From contig NZ_JADLQN010000007.1 in NCBI RefSeq assembly GCF_015477835.1, positions 55,309 to 119,308 of the forward strand: a stretch of DNA of 64,000 nt, written 5' to 3'. A model generated the notes under the pieces. That model had not been told where the DNA came from, did not search any database, and worked only from the letters and a program-made list of their open reading frames with translations. Numbering within the stretch: the first letter of the stretch is position 1; every line of letters starts with the position of its first letter. Made by a program: the position numbers and the translations under genes. The stretch is from Nocardia higoensis (GTDB taxonomy: Bacteria > Actinomycetota > Actinomycetes > Mycobacteriales > Mycobacteriaceae). Below are positions 35,983-42,838 of the stretch, in pieces.

Positions 35983-37644
35983 GTGCAGTTGGGAAAGATG
36001 GTTTCGCCACGGGAGATCGTGCGAACGGCAGCCGATGGGGTCGCCGCGGTGAGGGTGCTGAGCAAGCGCGGGATGATCGACCCGTTGCGACCCGCGGAAA
36101 CGCTGCGCACCGTGCGCGACTCGAAGATCTACGGTCCTTTCACGACGGTGATGCGACACGGGGTGCGCGCCCACCGCGATTCCCCCGCGCTCGTCGACGA
36201 GCGCGGCACCCTCACGTTCGCCGAACTCGACCGGCAGTCCGACGCCCTGGCTCACGGCCTGGCCGCGGCCGGGCTGGGCGCCGACACGGTGCTCGCCTCG
36301 CTGTGCCGCGATCACCGCGGCATGATCCTGACCATGCTGGCGGCGGGCAAGCTCGGCGCGCGTCTGGTGCTGATGAACACCGGCTTCGCCAAGCCGCAAC
36401 TGGCCGACGTGTCGATTCGCGAGAAGGTCCAGGCGATCCTGTACGACAGCGAGTTCGCGGCGGTCGTCGAAGCGGTGCCCGCGACCACCAAGCGCTTCCT
36501 GACCTGGGTCGACGAACCGATTCCCGGCGACACCACGCCGACGATCGACGCGCTCGTCGCAGCCCATTCCGACGGCCCGCCGCCCGCGCCGCCCGCCGAG
36601 CCCGGCGGGATCGTGATCCTGACCAGCGGCACCACCGGAACGCCGAAGGGCGCGCCGCGCGACAAGGTCTCACCGCTGACCTCGGCCCAGTTCCTCGATC
36701 GCATCCCACTGCCGAAAGAGGACACCATCGTCATGGCCGCGCCGGTCTTCCACGGCACCGGGCTGTCCCAGCTCGGATTGGGCTGGGGCCTGGGCAACAA
36801 GGTGGTGCTGCGTCAGCGCAAGTTCGACCCGGAAGCCACCGTCGCGGCGATCGCCGAGCATCGCGCCGCCACCCTGGTTCTGGTGCCGACCATGCTGCAG
36901 CGCATCGTCGATCTCGGCCCGGAGGTCCTCTCCCGCTACGACACCTCGTCGTTGCGGGTGATCTTCGCGGCCGGCTCCGCGATGTCACCGGATCTGAGCG
37001 CGCGCACCGAAGCGGCCTTCGGCGAGGTCCTGTACAACCTCTACGCCTCCACCGAGGTCGCCGTCGCCGCCGTCGCCACCCCACGCGACATGCGCGAAGC
37101 GCCGGGCACGGTGGGCCGCCCGCCGGTCGGTTGCCGGGTGGCGATCTACGACGAACAGCGCAGGAAGGTCACCGAACCGGGCGTGGTCGGCACGATCTTC
37201 GTCTCCAGTGGCCTGAGTTTCAGCGGTTACACCGACGGCCGCACCAAAGAGACCGTCGACGGCCTGCTCTCCAGTGGTGACGTCGGGCATTTCGACGCCG
37301 CGGGCAGGCTGTTCATCGACGGCCGCGACGACGACATGATCATCTCCGGCGGCGAGAACGTCTTCCCGTTGGAGGTGGAGAACTTGCTGGTGGAGCGGCC
37401 CGACGTGCTCGAGGCCGCGGTGGTCGGCGTGCCCGATCGCGATTTCGGCAAGCGCCTGCGCGCCTTCGTCGTCACCACCGCGGACGCCGCCCGCGATCCA
37501 CAGGAGATCAAGGACTACGTCAAGGCGAACCTGGCCCGTCACAAGGTGCCCCGCGATGTCGTCTTCCTCGACGAACTGCCCCGCAACGCCACCGGCAAGC
37601 TGCTGCGCCGCGCGCTCGAGGAACAGGAGAGCACCGCCGGCTAA
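35983..37644 (+). CDS. Fatty-acid-CoA ligase (FadD family)
   Basis: 553 residues of the adenylate-forming superfamily: ILTSGTTGTPKGAPR (P-loop), YNLYASTEVAVAAV, SGDVGHFDAAGRLFIDGR, MIISGGENVFPLEVE and the catalytic Lys in NATGKLLRRAL. It activates a carboxylic acid as acyl-AMP and then acyl-CoA; close in pattern to mycobacterial FadD12-type enzymes. GTG 35983 is listed; ATG 35998 is a real alternative because GGAG spaces better to it. Stands alone, ended by a nested hairpin. Confidence 0.9.
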   Translation: MQLGKMVSPREIVRTAADGVAAVRVLSKRGMIDPLRPAETLRTVRDSKIYGPFTTVMRHGVRAHRDSPALVDERGTLTFAELDRQSDALAHGLAAAGLGADTVLASLCRDHRGMILTMLAAGKLGARLVLMNTGFAKPQLADVSIREKVQAILYDSEFAAVVEAVPATTKRFLTWVDEPIPGDTTPTIDALVAAHSDGPPPAPPAEPGGIVILTSGTTGTPKGAPRDKVSPLTSAQFLDRIPLPKEDTIVMAAPVFHGTGLSQLGLGWGLGNKVVLRQRKFDPEATVAAIAEHRAATLVLVPTMLQRIVDLGPEVLSRYDTSSLRVIFAAGSAMSPDLSARTEAAFGEVLYNLYASTEVAVAAVATPRDMREAPGTVGRPPVGCRVAIYDEQRRKVTEPGVVGTIFVSSGLSFSGYTDGRTKETVDGLLSSGDVGHFDAAGRLFIDGRDDDMIISGGENVFPLEVENLLVERPDVLEAAVVGVPDRDFGKRLRAFVVTTADAARDPQEIKDYVKANLARHKVPRDVVFLDELPRNATGKLLRRALEEQESTAG

Positions 37645-37658
37645 CTCCCCGCGAAGCC

Positions 37659-37698
37659 GGACACGCCGAACTCACGGCTGGGAGTTCCCGGCGTGTCC
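37659..37698 (+). terminator. Terminator after the FadD gene
   Basis: A stem of GGACACGCC plus GAACTC (37659-37673) pairs with GAGTTC and GGCGTGTCC (37682-37698), with a 2-nt bulge and an 8-nt loop. Confidence 0.7.
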
Positions 37699-37713
37699 CT
37701 CACCGGGGGAACA

Positions 37714-38049
37714 ATGACCCGCGTGACCGATGTGTCGGAGATTCGCGACCTGGACTGCCTGGTGGAGATCACCTGGCCGGCCGGTTCGCGGCCGTGGTGG
37801 GCAGCCCGGCACACCGGTACCGGCGCGCAGGTGGCGGCGGCGCTGGACGAATTGGCGGTGCGGGTCCGCATCGACCACTGGGCGCGGGCGCTGTCGGTGC
37901 TCGACGAACCGCTGGTCGGCTACAGCCTGACCGTCTGCGATCCCGACGGCGATTTCCTCATCGACTACGCGGCGGCGGTCTCGCTGCAGGCGGTGCCCAC
38001 CGTCATCCACGCGCACGCGCACCGGATCCGCGAGCACGCCTGCCGCTAG
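37714..38049 (+). CDS. Protein of unknown function, 111 residues
   Basis: A soluble alpha/beta protein with CLVEITWPAGSRPWWAARH near the start, AALDELAVRVRIDHWARAL and SLTVCDPDGDFLIDYAAAV. Two Trp residues and a His-rich end (VIHAHAHRIREHACR) are notable. I do not recognise a family. ATG 37714 is preferred, with GGGGGA just upstream. Monocistronic. Confidence 0.65.
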   Translation: MTRVTDVSEIRDLDCLVEITWPAGSRPWWAARHTGTGAQVAAALDELAVRVRIDHWARALSVLDEPLVGYSLTVCDPDGDFLIDYAAAVSLQAVPTVIHAHAHRIREHACR

Positions 38050-38153
38050 CCTGATTCCTTACCGCCGCCACAGGTTTCGGGTCGCGGCGGCTTGTAGGGT
38101 GAGCCCTGGAACCCGGAGCACGTGCCGGGCCCGCGGAGAAGGGAATGCAGGCG

Positions 38154-38660
38154 ATGCCGGATACCTCGACCGAGGTACTCCTCGACGATTTCGAGCACAG
38201 GGACGACTGGGCGATCGTGGGCTCAGGCGCGACGCAGACGCATCTGACCACCTTTGTCGAGGGCGCGCCCGCCAAGCGCCCCGGCGTCTACGCCGACGGC
38301 GAGCGCGGGGCCGACCATCGCGCGGTCGTCCTGCTGATCCGCTCGGCCACCGAAGGTTTCGAGGTCGAACTCGCACCGCGGGCGGAGCACTCGCGGAGCC
38401 TGCCCGCCGCGACCAGCGAACTGCGGCTGTGGATCCGTTCGCCACACGCCGACGTTCGCGTGTGGGCGGATCTGGCCGAGGGCGCGGTGCCGCTCGGTTC
38501 GACCTCCGCCGCGGGCGAGTGGATCCGGCTGCACCACCGATTCGCCACACCGATCGCCGCCACGGAACTGCGCGCCCTGCGGATCCGGCTCGATGTGGTG
38601 ACCAAACAGGCGGGCGAGGTCATGATCCTGCTCGACGACCTCACCGCTCTCACGGCCTGA
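38154..38660 (+). CDS. Protein of unknown function, likely beta-sandwich
   Basis: 168 residues. It begins PDTSTEVLLDDFEHRDDWAIV and ends EVMILLDDLTALTA; such DDFE...W...DD patterns occur in jelly-roll carbohydrate-binding-like domains. There is no signal peptide. ATG 38154 sits at proper distance from GGAGAAGGG, whereas ATG 38145 is too close. No catalytic residues can be proposed. Confidence 0.65.
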   Translation: MPDTSTEVLLDDFEHRDDWAIVGSGATQTHLTTFVEGAPAKRPGVYADGERGADHRAVVLLIRSATEGFEVELAPRAEHSRSLPAATSELRLWIRSPHADVRVWADLAEGAVPLGSTSAAGEWIRLHHRFATPIAATELRALRIRLDVVTKQAGEVMILLDDLTALTA

Positions 38661-38715
38661 GCCCGGCCGGGAAGCCTGCCCGATCCGCCCGGCGCACCCC
38701 GGGCAGCGGGCCGGT

Positions 38716-38741
38716 GTTTGCGGCGCACCGGGCACGGGTAG
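38716..38741 (+). promoter_or_regulatory. SigF/SigB-type stress promoter of PRC-barrel gene 1
   Basis: GTTT (38716-38719), 16 nt, GGGTAG (38736-38741). This fits the mycobacterial SigF consensus GTTT-N15-17-GGGTA and lies about 57 bp upstream of the start codon. The paralogous gene has the same arrangement. Confidence 0.65.
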
Positions 38742-38797
38742 GTGCGGGTACACCCCGCACGGCCAACCGAGATCCATCCGACAACCGAGGAGTGATC

Positions 38798-39271
38798 ATG
38801 GCTCAGTCATTGCTCGACTCCGTGATCGGCAGCACGGTTCTCGACGCCAACGGCGAAACGGTCGGCGCCGTCGAAGAGATCTACATCGACGACGACAGCG
38901 GTTCGCCGACATGGGTGGCGGTCGCCACCGACATGGTCGAAGGCAATTCGCTGGTGCCGCTCTCCGGTGCCCAGCATCGGTACGACCGCGAATCGCTCCG
39001 AGTCCAGGTGAGCAAGGAACGCGTGCGCACGGCCCCGCATCGCGATCGCGACGGCGGAGTCAGCCGCAGGGCCGAAGCAGAACTGTTCGCGCACTACGGC
39101 ATCGACCCGCGCCGCAGCGGCTGGGACACCTACGGACGCCATCGCATCCACCCCGGATCCGAGGAGCCCCTCACCCACGGACCCGCGACACAGCCCGATC
39201 GCCACGCCTCGACGCGCACGGAGCCGGTCGCCTCAGTGCGCCTGCGCAGGTACGTCGCCGCGGAGCGGTGA
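38798..39271 (+). CDS. PRC-barrel domain protein, copy 1
   Basis: 157 residues. An N-terminal PRC-barrel (about 1-80) reads SLLDSVIGSTVLDANGETVG then EEIYIDDDSGSPTWVAVAT, followed by a segment with AEAELFAHYGIDP and a polar tail. Family members are small stress-linked or RNA-associated proteins of unclear action. GAGGAG precedes ATG 38798. A paralogue follows 300 bp downstream. A 26-bp tandem repeat starts inside the last codons (AAER-stop). Confidence 0.85.
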   Translation: MAQSLLDSVIGSTVLDANGETVGAVEEIYIDDDSGSPTWVAVATDMVEGNSLVPLSGAQHRYDRESLRVQVSKERVRTAPHRDRDGGVSRRAEAELFAHYGIDPRRSGWDTYGRHRIHPGSEEPLTHGPATQPDRHASTRTEPVASVRLRRYVAAER

Positions 39272-39350
39272 CGACGAGAGGCGCCGCGGAGCGATGATGA
39301 CGAGAGGCGCCGCGGAGCGATGATGACGAGGGCTGCCGCGGAGCGGTGGC
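39260..39350 (+). repeat. 26-bp tandem repeat, about 3.4 copies
   Basis: Units at 39260-39285, 39286-39311 and 39312-39337 share GCGGAGCGATGATGACGAGA plus GGCGCC with few changes; a partial fourth follows to about 39350. The first copy overlaps the stop of PRC-barrel gene 1. Contiguous, with no spacers. Confidence 0.85.
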
Positions 39351-39454
39351 CCTCGTCTGCTGCGCAGCGGTGATCGGACGTCCTCCCCCACCCGACACGA
39401 TGAACGCATCGCCCGGCAGGAATCCGCCGCTACGGCGTGAACGTGGCCTGTGGT

Positions 39455-39480
39455 GTTTGCCGAAGGGACCCCTCGGGTAG
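39455..39480 (+). promoter_or_regulatory. SigF/SigB-type stress promoter of PRC-barrel gene 2
   Basis: GTTT (39455-39458), 16 nt, GGGTAG (39475-39480), identical in elements and spacing to the box before copy 1, about 87 bp upstream of the start codon. Confidence 0.65.
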
Positions 39481-39567
39481 TTGCCTGAATGTAGCTGATC
39501 AGCAGCTCATGCCCCGATGCCTTCTCGCAGGGGCCCCGGGAAACCCCACGACCACCGAGGAGCGAAC

Positions 39568-40071
39568 ATGGCTCGGTCACTGCTCGATTCCTTGCTCGAC
39601 AGCACGGTTCTCGACGCCGACGGCGACAAGATCGGCAGAGTGAAGCAGATCTACCTCGACAACGACAGCGGTTCCCCCACCTGGGTCGCGGTGTCCACCG
39701 GATTGTTCTCCAGCGATTCGCTGGTACCTCTGGTGGGTGCCCGGCGCCAGGGTGACAAGGATGCCGTGCGGGTGCAGGTGAGCAAGGCCCAAGTCAAGTC
39801 CGCCCCGAACCTGGACTCCGACGGTCGTATCAGCCGCGACGCCGAGGCCGAATTGTTCTCCCATTACGGCATCGATCCGGGGCAGTCGGCCTGGGACCAC
39901 GGCGGTCAGCTGATGCGCTCCGGCTCCGTCGATCCGATGTCTCGGGGGCGCGGCGACGCCGCACCGCGCGAGGGGGACCCGGTCCGCTCCGAGGAGCAGC
40001 TCGCGTTCGGCGCCGAGCGTCCGGTCGGCAAGCATCACCGTCGTCCGGACGAGCTCCGCGACCGCTGGTGA
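39568..40071 (+). CDS. PRC-barrel domain protein, copy 2
   Basis: 167 residues, paralogous to the gene upstream: SLLDSLLDSTVLDADGDKIG, IYLDNDSGSPTWVAVST and AEAELFSHYGIDPGQSAWD align directly, while the tail diverges (ending KHHRRPDELRDRW). GAGGAG precedes ATG 39568. The duplication retained both the coding pattern and a matching stress promoter. Confidence 0.85.
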   Translation: MARSLLDSLLDSTVLDADGDKIGRVKQIYLDNDSGSPTWVAVSTGLFSSDSLVPLVGARRQGDKDAVRVQVSKAQVKSAPNLDSDGRISRDAEAELFSHYGIDPGQSAWDHGGQLMRSGSVDPMSRGRGDAAPREGDPVRSEEQLAFGAERPVGKHHRRPDELRDRW

Positions 40072-40203
40072 CGAATTGGCGGTGACACCGCGGCGGACTC
40101 GCGGCGGCCCACCCTGCACCACAGGATGCGCGCCGGGAGGACGGCCTCGGGCGGCGATGCGTTCACCGATTTCCGGCCGATGAGAGGGGCGCGTGCGGCC
40201 CCT

Positions 40204-41331
40204 TCAGCGGCGATGCGTCCGCGCACACACCTGCTCGGTGAACGCCGCGGTCGAGGCCGTGCCGCCGAGGTCGGCTGTGGCGATGCCCGCCGCGAAGGTG
40301 GCCGCCACCGCCGCGTCGATGCGTTCGGCGGCGTGGGTGAGCGTCGCATCGCCGTCGCGAGTTCCCAACCACCGCAACAACATCGCCGCGGACAGCTGCA
40401 TCGCCACGGGGTCGGCGCGATTGTGCCCGGCGATGTCGGGGGCCGCGCCGTGCACCGCCTGGGCCATCGCGCGGGTCGCCGAGCAGTTCAGCGACGGCGC
40501 GGTGCCCAGCGATCCGCTGAGCTGGCCGGCGAGGTCGGAGAGGATGTCGCCGAAGAGGTTCTCGGTGACCACCACGTCGTAGTCGCCCGGGGCGCGCACC
40601 AGGTGGGCGGCGGCAGCGTCGACGTGCTCGTCGTCGACTCGCACATCGGGATATGCCCTCGCCACCTCGTAGCAGACATCGCGGAACAGCCCCATGGTGC
40701 GCGGCAGCACGTTCGCCTTGTGCACGATGGTCACCTTCTTGCGGCGGCTCGCGGCCAGCCGCATCGCCTGGTGCGCGATCCGCTCGCTGGCCGCGCGGGT
40801 GATGACCGCGATCGACATGGCCATGTCGGCGGTGGGCTGGAACTCGCCCGATCCGGCGAACATGTTCCGATCGGCGTAGAAACCTTCGCTGTTCTCCCGC
40901 ACCACCACCAGGTCGATCCCGAGGGCCGCGGCCCGCACGCCGGGGAAGGCACGCGCCGGGCGGATATTGGCGTAGAGGTCGAAGCGCTTGCGGATCGCAC
41001 CACCCGGCGGCGTCGAGGCCCGGAACTCAGCGGGGTAGGAGACATTGTCGTGCGGGCCGAGCACCCAGGCGTCCAGCCCCGCGAGCACCTCGATCGTCCG
41101 CTCCGGCAGCGGGTGGCCGAACTCCGCGATCGCCCGATGGCCGATGACGGCGGGCACCCATTCGATCGGCGCGCCACCGACCGCCGACACCGCTTCGTCG
41201 ACCACCGCGCGGGCGGACCGGACGACCTCGGGACCGATGCCGTCGCCTTCGATCAGGCCGAGCCGTCTCGGGATCGTCGGTGCGGCGGCTCGGCCTGATC
41301 GGGAAGGACCGGCGTTCTTCGCTTCGCTCAC
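40204..41331 (-). CDS. Isocitrate/isopropylmalate-type decarboxylating dehydrogenase
   Basis: 375 residues of the beta-decarboxylating dehydrogenase fold. LIEGDGIGPEVVRSARAVV opens the fold; VRENSEGFYADRNMF, the Lys-Ala-Asn of HKANVLPRTMGLF and VVTENLFGDILSDLAG are substrate- and metal-site motifs; the C-terminal part has GTAPSLN and HGAAPDIAG for NAD binding. It oxidises a 2-hydroxy acid next to a carboxylate; isocitrate, isopropylmalate, homoisocitrate and tartrate cannot be told apart here. GTG start at 41331 is the likeliest. Confidence 0.85.
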   Translation of the reverse strand: MSEAKNAGPSRSGRAAAPTIPRRLGLIEGDGIGPEVVRSARAVVDEAVSAVGGAPIEWVPAVIGHRAIAEFGHPLPERTIEVLAGLDAWVLGPHDNVSYPAEFRASTPPGGAIRKRFDLYANIRPARAFPGVRAAALGIDLVVVRENSEGFYADRNMFAGSGEFQPTADMAMSIAVITRAASERIAHQAMRLAASRRKKVTIVHKANVLPRTMGLFRDVCYEVARAYPDVRVDDEHVDAAAAHLVRAPGDYDVVVTENLFGDILSDLAGQLSGSLGTAPSLNCSATRAMAQAVHGAAPDIAGHNRADPVAMQLSAAMLLRWLGTRDGDATLTHAAERIDAAVAATFAAGIATADLGGTASTAAFTEQVCARTHRR

Positions 41332-41386
41332 CGGCCTATCATGGCGCCGCCTCCTCACGCCGCTCGCGCGACCCGCCCGACGAGGC

Positions 41387-41411
41387 GTTTTCCCACCCGA
41401 GCCTCGGGTAC
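41387..41411 (+). promoter_or_regulatory. SigF-type promoter candidate upstream of thioredoxin
   Basis: GTTT (41387-41390), 15 nt, GGGTAC (41406-41411), about 107 bp upstream of the thioredoxin start. Slightly weaker than the PRC-barrel pair. Confidence 0.45.
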
Positions 41412-41517
41412 TCCGAGCGGAACGGCGAACGACGCCACGCCGGGCCGGCATGCCACGGGGGAAGATGGACGGCGTCCCCGGCGTTACAGCAGGCGACACA
41501 CGACACGAGAGGACGTC

Positions 41518-41889
41518 ATGGCGACCCAGACGCTCACCCAGCAGAATTTCGACGAAGTAGTCACCGGCAACGACGTGGTGCTGGTCGATTTCTGGGCCGA
41601 ATGGTGCGGACCGTGCCGCAGCTTCGCGCCCACCTACGAAGCTTCTTCGACCAAGCATCCCGACGTCGTGCACGGCAAGGTGGACACCGAGGCCGAGCAG
41701 GGCTTGGCCGCCGCCGCCAATATCCGCTCGATCCCGACCATCATGGCCTTCCGCGAGGGCGTGCTCGTGTTCGCACAGCCCGGGGCGCTGCCGCCCGCCG
41801 CGCTCGAGGACCTGGTCACACAGGTGAAGGCGCTGGACATGGACGAGGTGCGCAAGCAGCTCGCCGAGCAGCAGTCCGCCGGGGAGTAG
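41518..41889 (+). CDS. Thioredoxin family protein
   Basis: 123 residues. The redox motif is FWAEWCGPCRSF (Cys30, Cys33), and cis-Pro lies in IRSIPTIMAF. It is a cytosolic disulfide reductase with a slightly long C-terminal helix compared with classical TrxA. Start ATG with AGAGGA upstream. A strong terminator follows. No thioredoxin reductase is nearby; a stress promoter may drive it. Confidence 0.93.
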   Translation: MATQTLTQQNFDEVVTGNDVVLVDFWAEWCGPCRSFAPTYEASSTKHPDVVHGKVDTEAEQGLAAAANIRSIPTIMAFREGVLVFAQPGALPPAALEDLVTQVKALDMDEVRKQLAEQQSAGE

Positions 41890-41904
41890 TCCCGGCACAG
41901 CGCG

Positions 41905-41938
41905 AACGGCTCGCCCATACTTGGTTGGGCGAGCCGTT
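41905..41938. terminator. Terminator between thioredoxin and LeuA-domain genes
   Basis: A perfect 13-bp stem (41905-41917 with 41926-41938) with an 8-nt loop, followed on the plus strand by GTTCTT. It serves convergent genes. Confidence 0.85.
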
Positions 41939-41971
41939 GTTCTTCCGCGGAACTCTTCCGTGCGAAACCGG

Positions 41972-42424
41972 TCAGGAACCGAGCCGGTTGACGCCGGAAA
42001 GAATGGCACGGACCGAGGATTCGGCGCTGTCATCGGCCATGGCGGCGCCCCAGCCGCGCTTGCCGTTGAACTCGCAGCGGATGAAGGTCGCGGTGCCCTC
42101 ACCGGTGCGGCGCTGGTGGAACTGCAGGATCTCGACCGGATAGCCCTCTTCGTAGAGGGCCGAGGTCAGTGCGGCGACCGGGCTGCCGGTGGTGGCCACG
42201 GTGCGCAGCCTGTCGGCGAACTCGAGCGTCGCGGTATAGGCGGCGGCCCGGTCACCGGTCGCGGCCCAGTCACTGAGCCGGATCGGGCCGGTCTCGCGGC
42301 AGTAGCGATCGTGGAACTCGGCCGGAGTCATTCCGGCGCTCTCGGCGCGCAGGCCGCGCGGGGCGGCGGAGGCCAGCGCCTGGGGGTCGATGGTCGTGGG
42401 CATGGTGGCAAAGGACATGGTCAT
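41972..42424 (-). CDS. Stand-alone LeuA allosteric (regulatory) domain protein
   Basis: 150 residues. From about residue 40 it resembles the C-terminal leucine-binding dimerisation domain of 2-isopropylmalate and homocitrate synthases (TGPIRLSDWAATGD, VAALTSALYEEGYPVEILQ, EGTATFIRCEFNGKRGWG). The TIM-barrel catalytic domain is absent and not encoded nearby. It may modulate a synthase encoded elsewhere or sense a branched-chain amino acid. A valine-rich leader peptide upstream supports a link to that pathway. Starts at 42424; the internal ATGs at 42418 and 42403 are possible. Confidence 0.75.
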   Translation of the reverse strand: MTMSFATMPTTIDPQALASAAPRGLRAESAGMTPAEFHDRYCRETGPIRLSDWAATGDRAAAYTATLEFADRLRTVATTGSPVAALTSALYEEGYPVEILQFHQRRTGEGTATFIRCEFNGKRGWGAAMADDSAESSVRAILSGVNRLGS

Positions 42425-42481
42425 TGAAGAAGGTCTTCCCGAAGAAGTCGGTGGAGGGGACCAGCATCAACAGAGGTAACA

Positions 42482-42529
42482 GCCCGCAGCGAGGGGGCCG
42501 GTCCGAAATCAGACCCCGCTACGGCGGGT
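42482..42529 (-). promoter_or_regulatory. Candidate ribosome-dependent attenuator
   Basis: A hairpin ACCCGC/GCGGGGT (42513-42529) covers the Thr-Arg-Arg codons just after three Val codons of the leader peptide, and a second GC-rich hairpin (42482-42498) follows. Stalling at valine codons could switch between structures and so control the LeuA-domain gene. The second hairpin has no U tract, so translational control is as likely as termination. Confidence 0.4.
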
Positions 42530-42580
42530 TACTACGACGGGTAGCGCGTATGCCGGGGTGGCGGCGGTCTGCGCGTTCAT
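42509..42580 (-). CDS. Putative leader peptide with three consecutive Val codons
   Basis: A 23-codon frame from ATG 42578-42580 ends in ALPVVVTRRSGV-stop; an in-frame ATG at 42601 would make it 30 residues. The run LPVVVTRR closely recalls the ilvB leader peptide of Corynebacterium glutamicum (LVVVTARR, from memory). It lies 84 bp upstream of the LeuA-domain gene. No strong ribosome-binding site is seen. Confidence 0.45.
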   Translation of the reverse strand: MNAQTAATPAYALPVVVTRRSGV

Positions 42581-42838
42581 GGTGAGCCCGGCAAGAGCCA
42601 TCGGCGACACGGCGTCGCGGTCGGCGACACCTAGCGCTGCGCTGCTGTGTTGCGCTGCGCGAAAGCGATGGGCGGGATTCGGCACGGTCTCGACAATAGG
42701 CACCCGAATGCCGGACCGCAACCTTATCGAGCCCCTGATGTCGCTACCGGTGAGTATCATCACCGCAGCTCACGGCCATGGCGCCGAACTCGGCGTGGCG
42801 CGAGCCCGTCCGGGCGCGAGGTGTGAGAGGAATGACAC

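Noticed and set aside
35719..36567. Extension of the amino-acid-binding lipoprotein upstream
   Set aside because: A lipoprotein signal peptide with its own ribosome-binding site starts at 35718, and the extension is antisense to the FadD gene.
39260..39350. CRISPR array
   Set aside because: The repeat units are contiguous, with no spacers and no cas genes. It is a simple tandem repeat.
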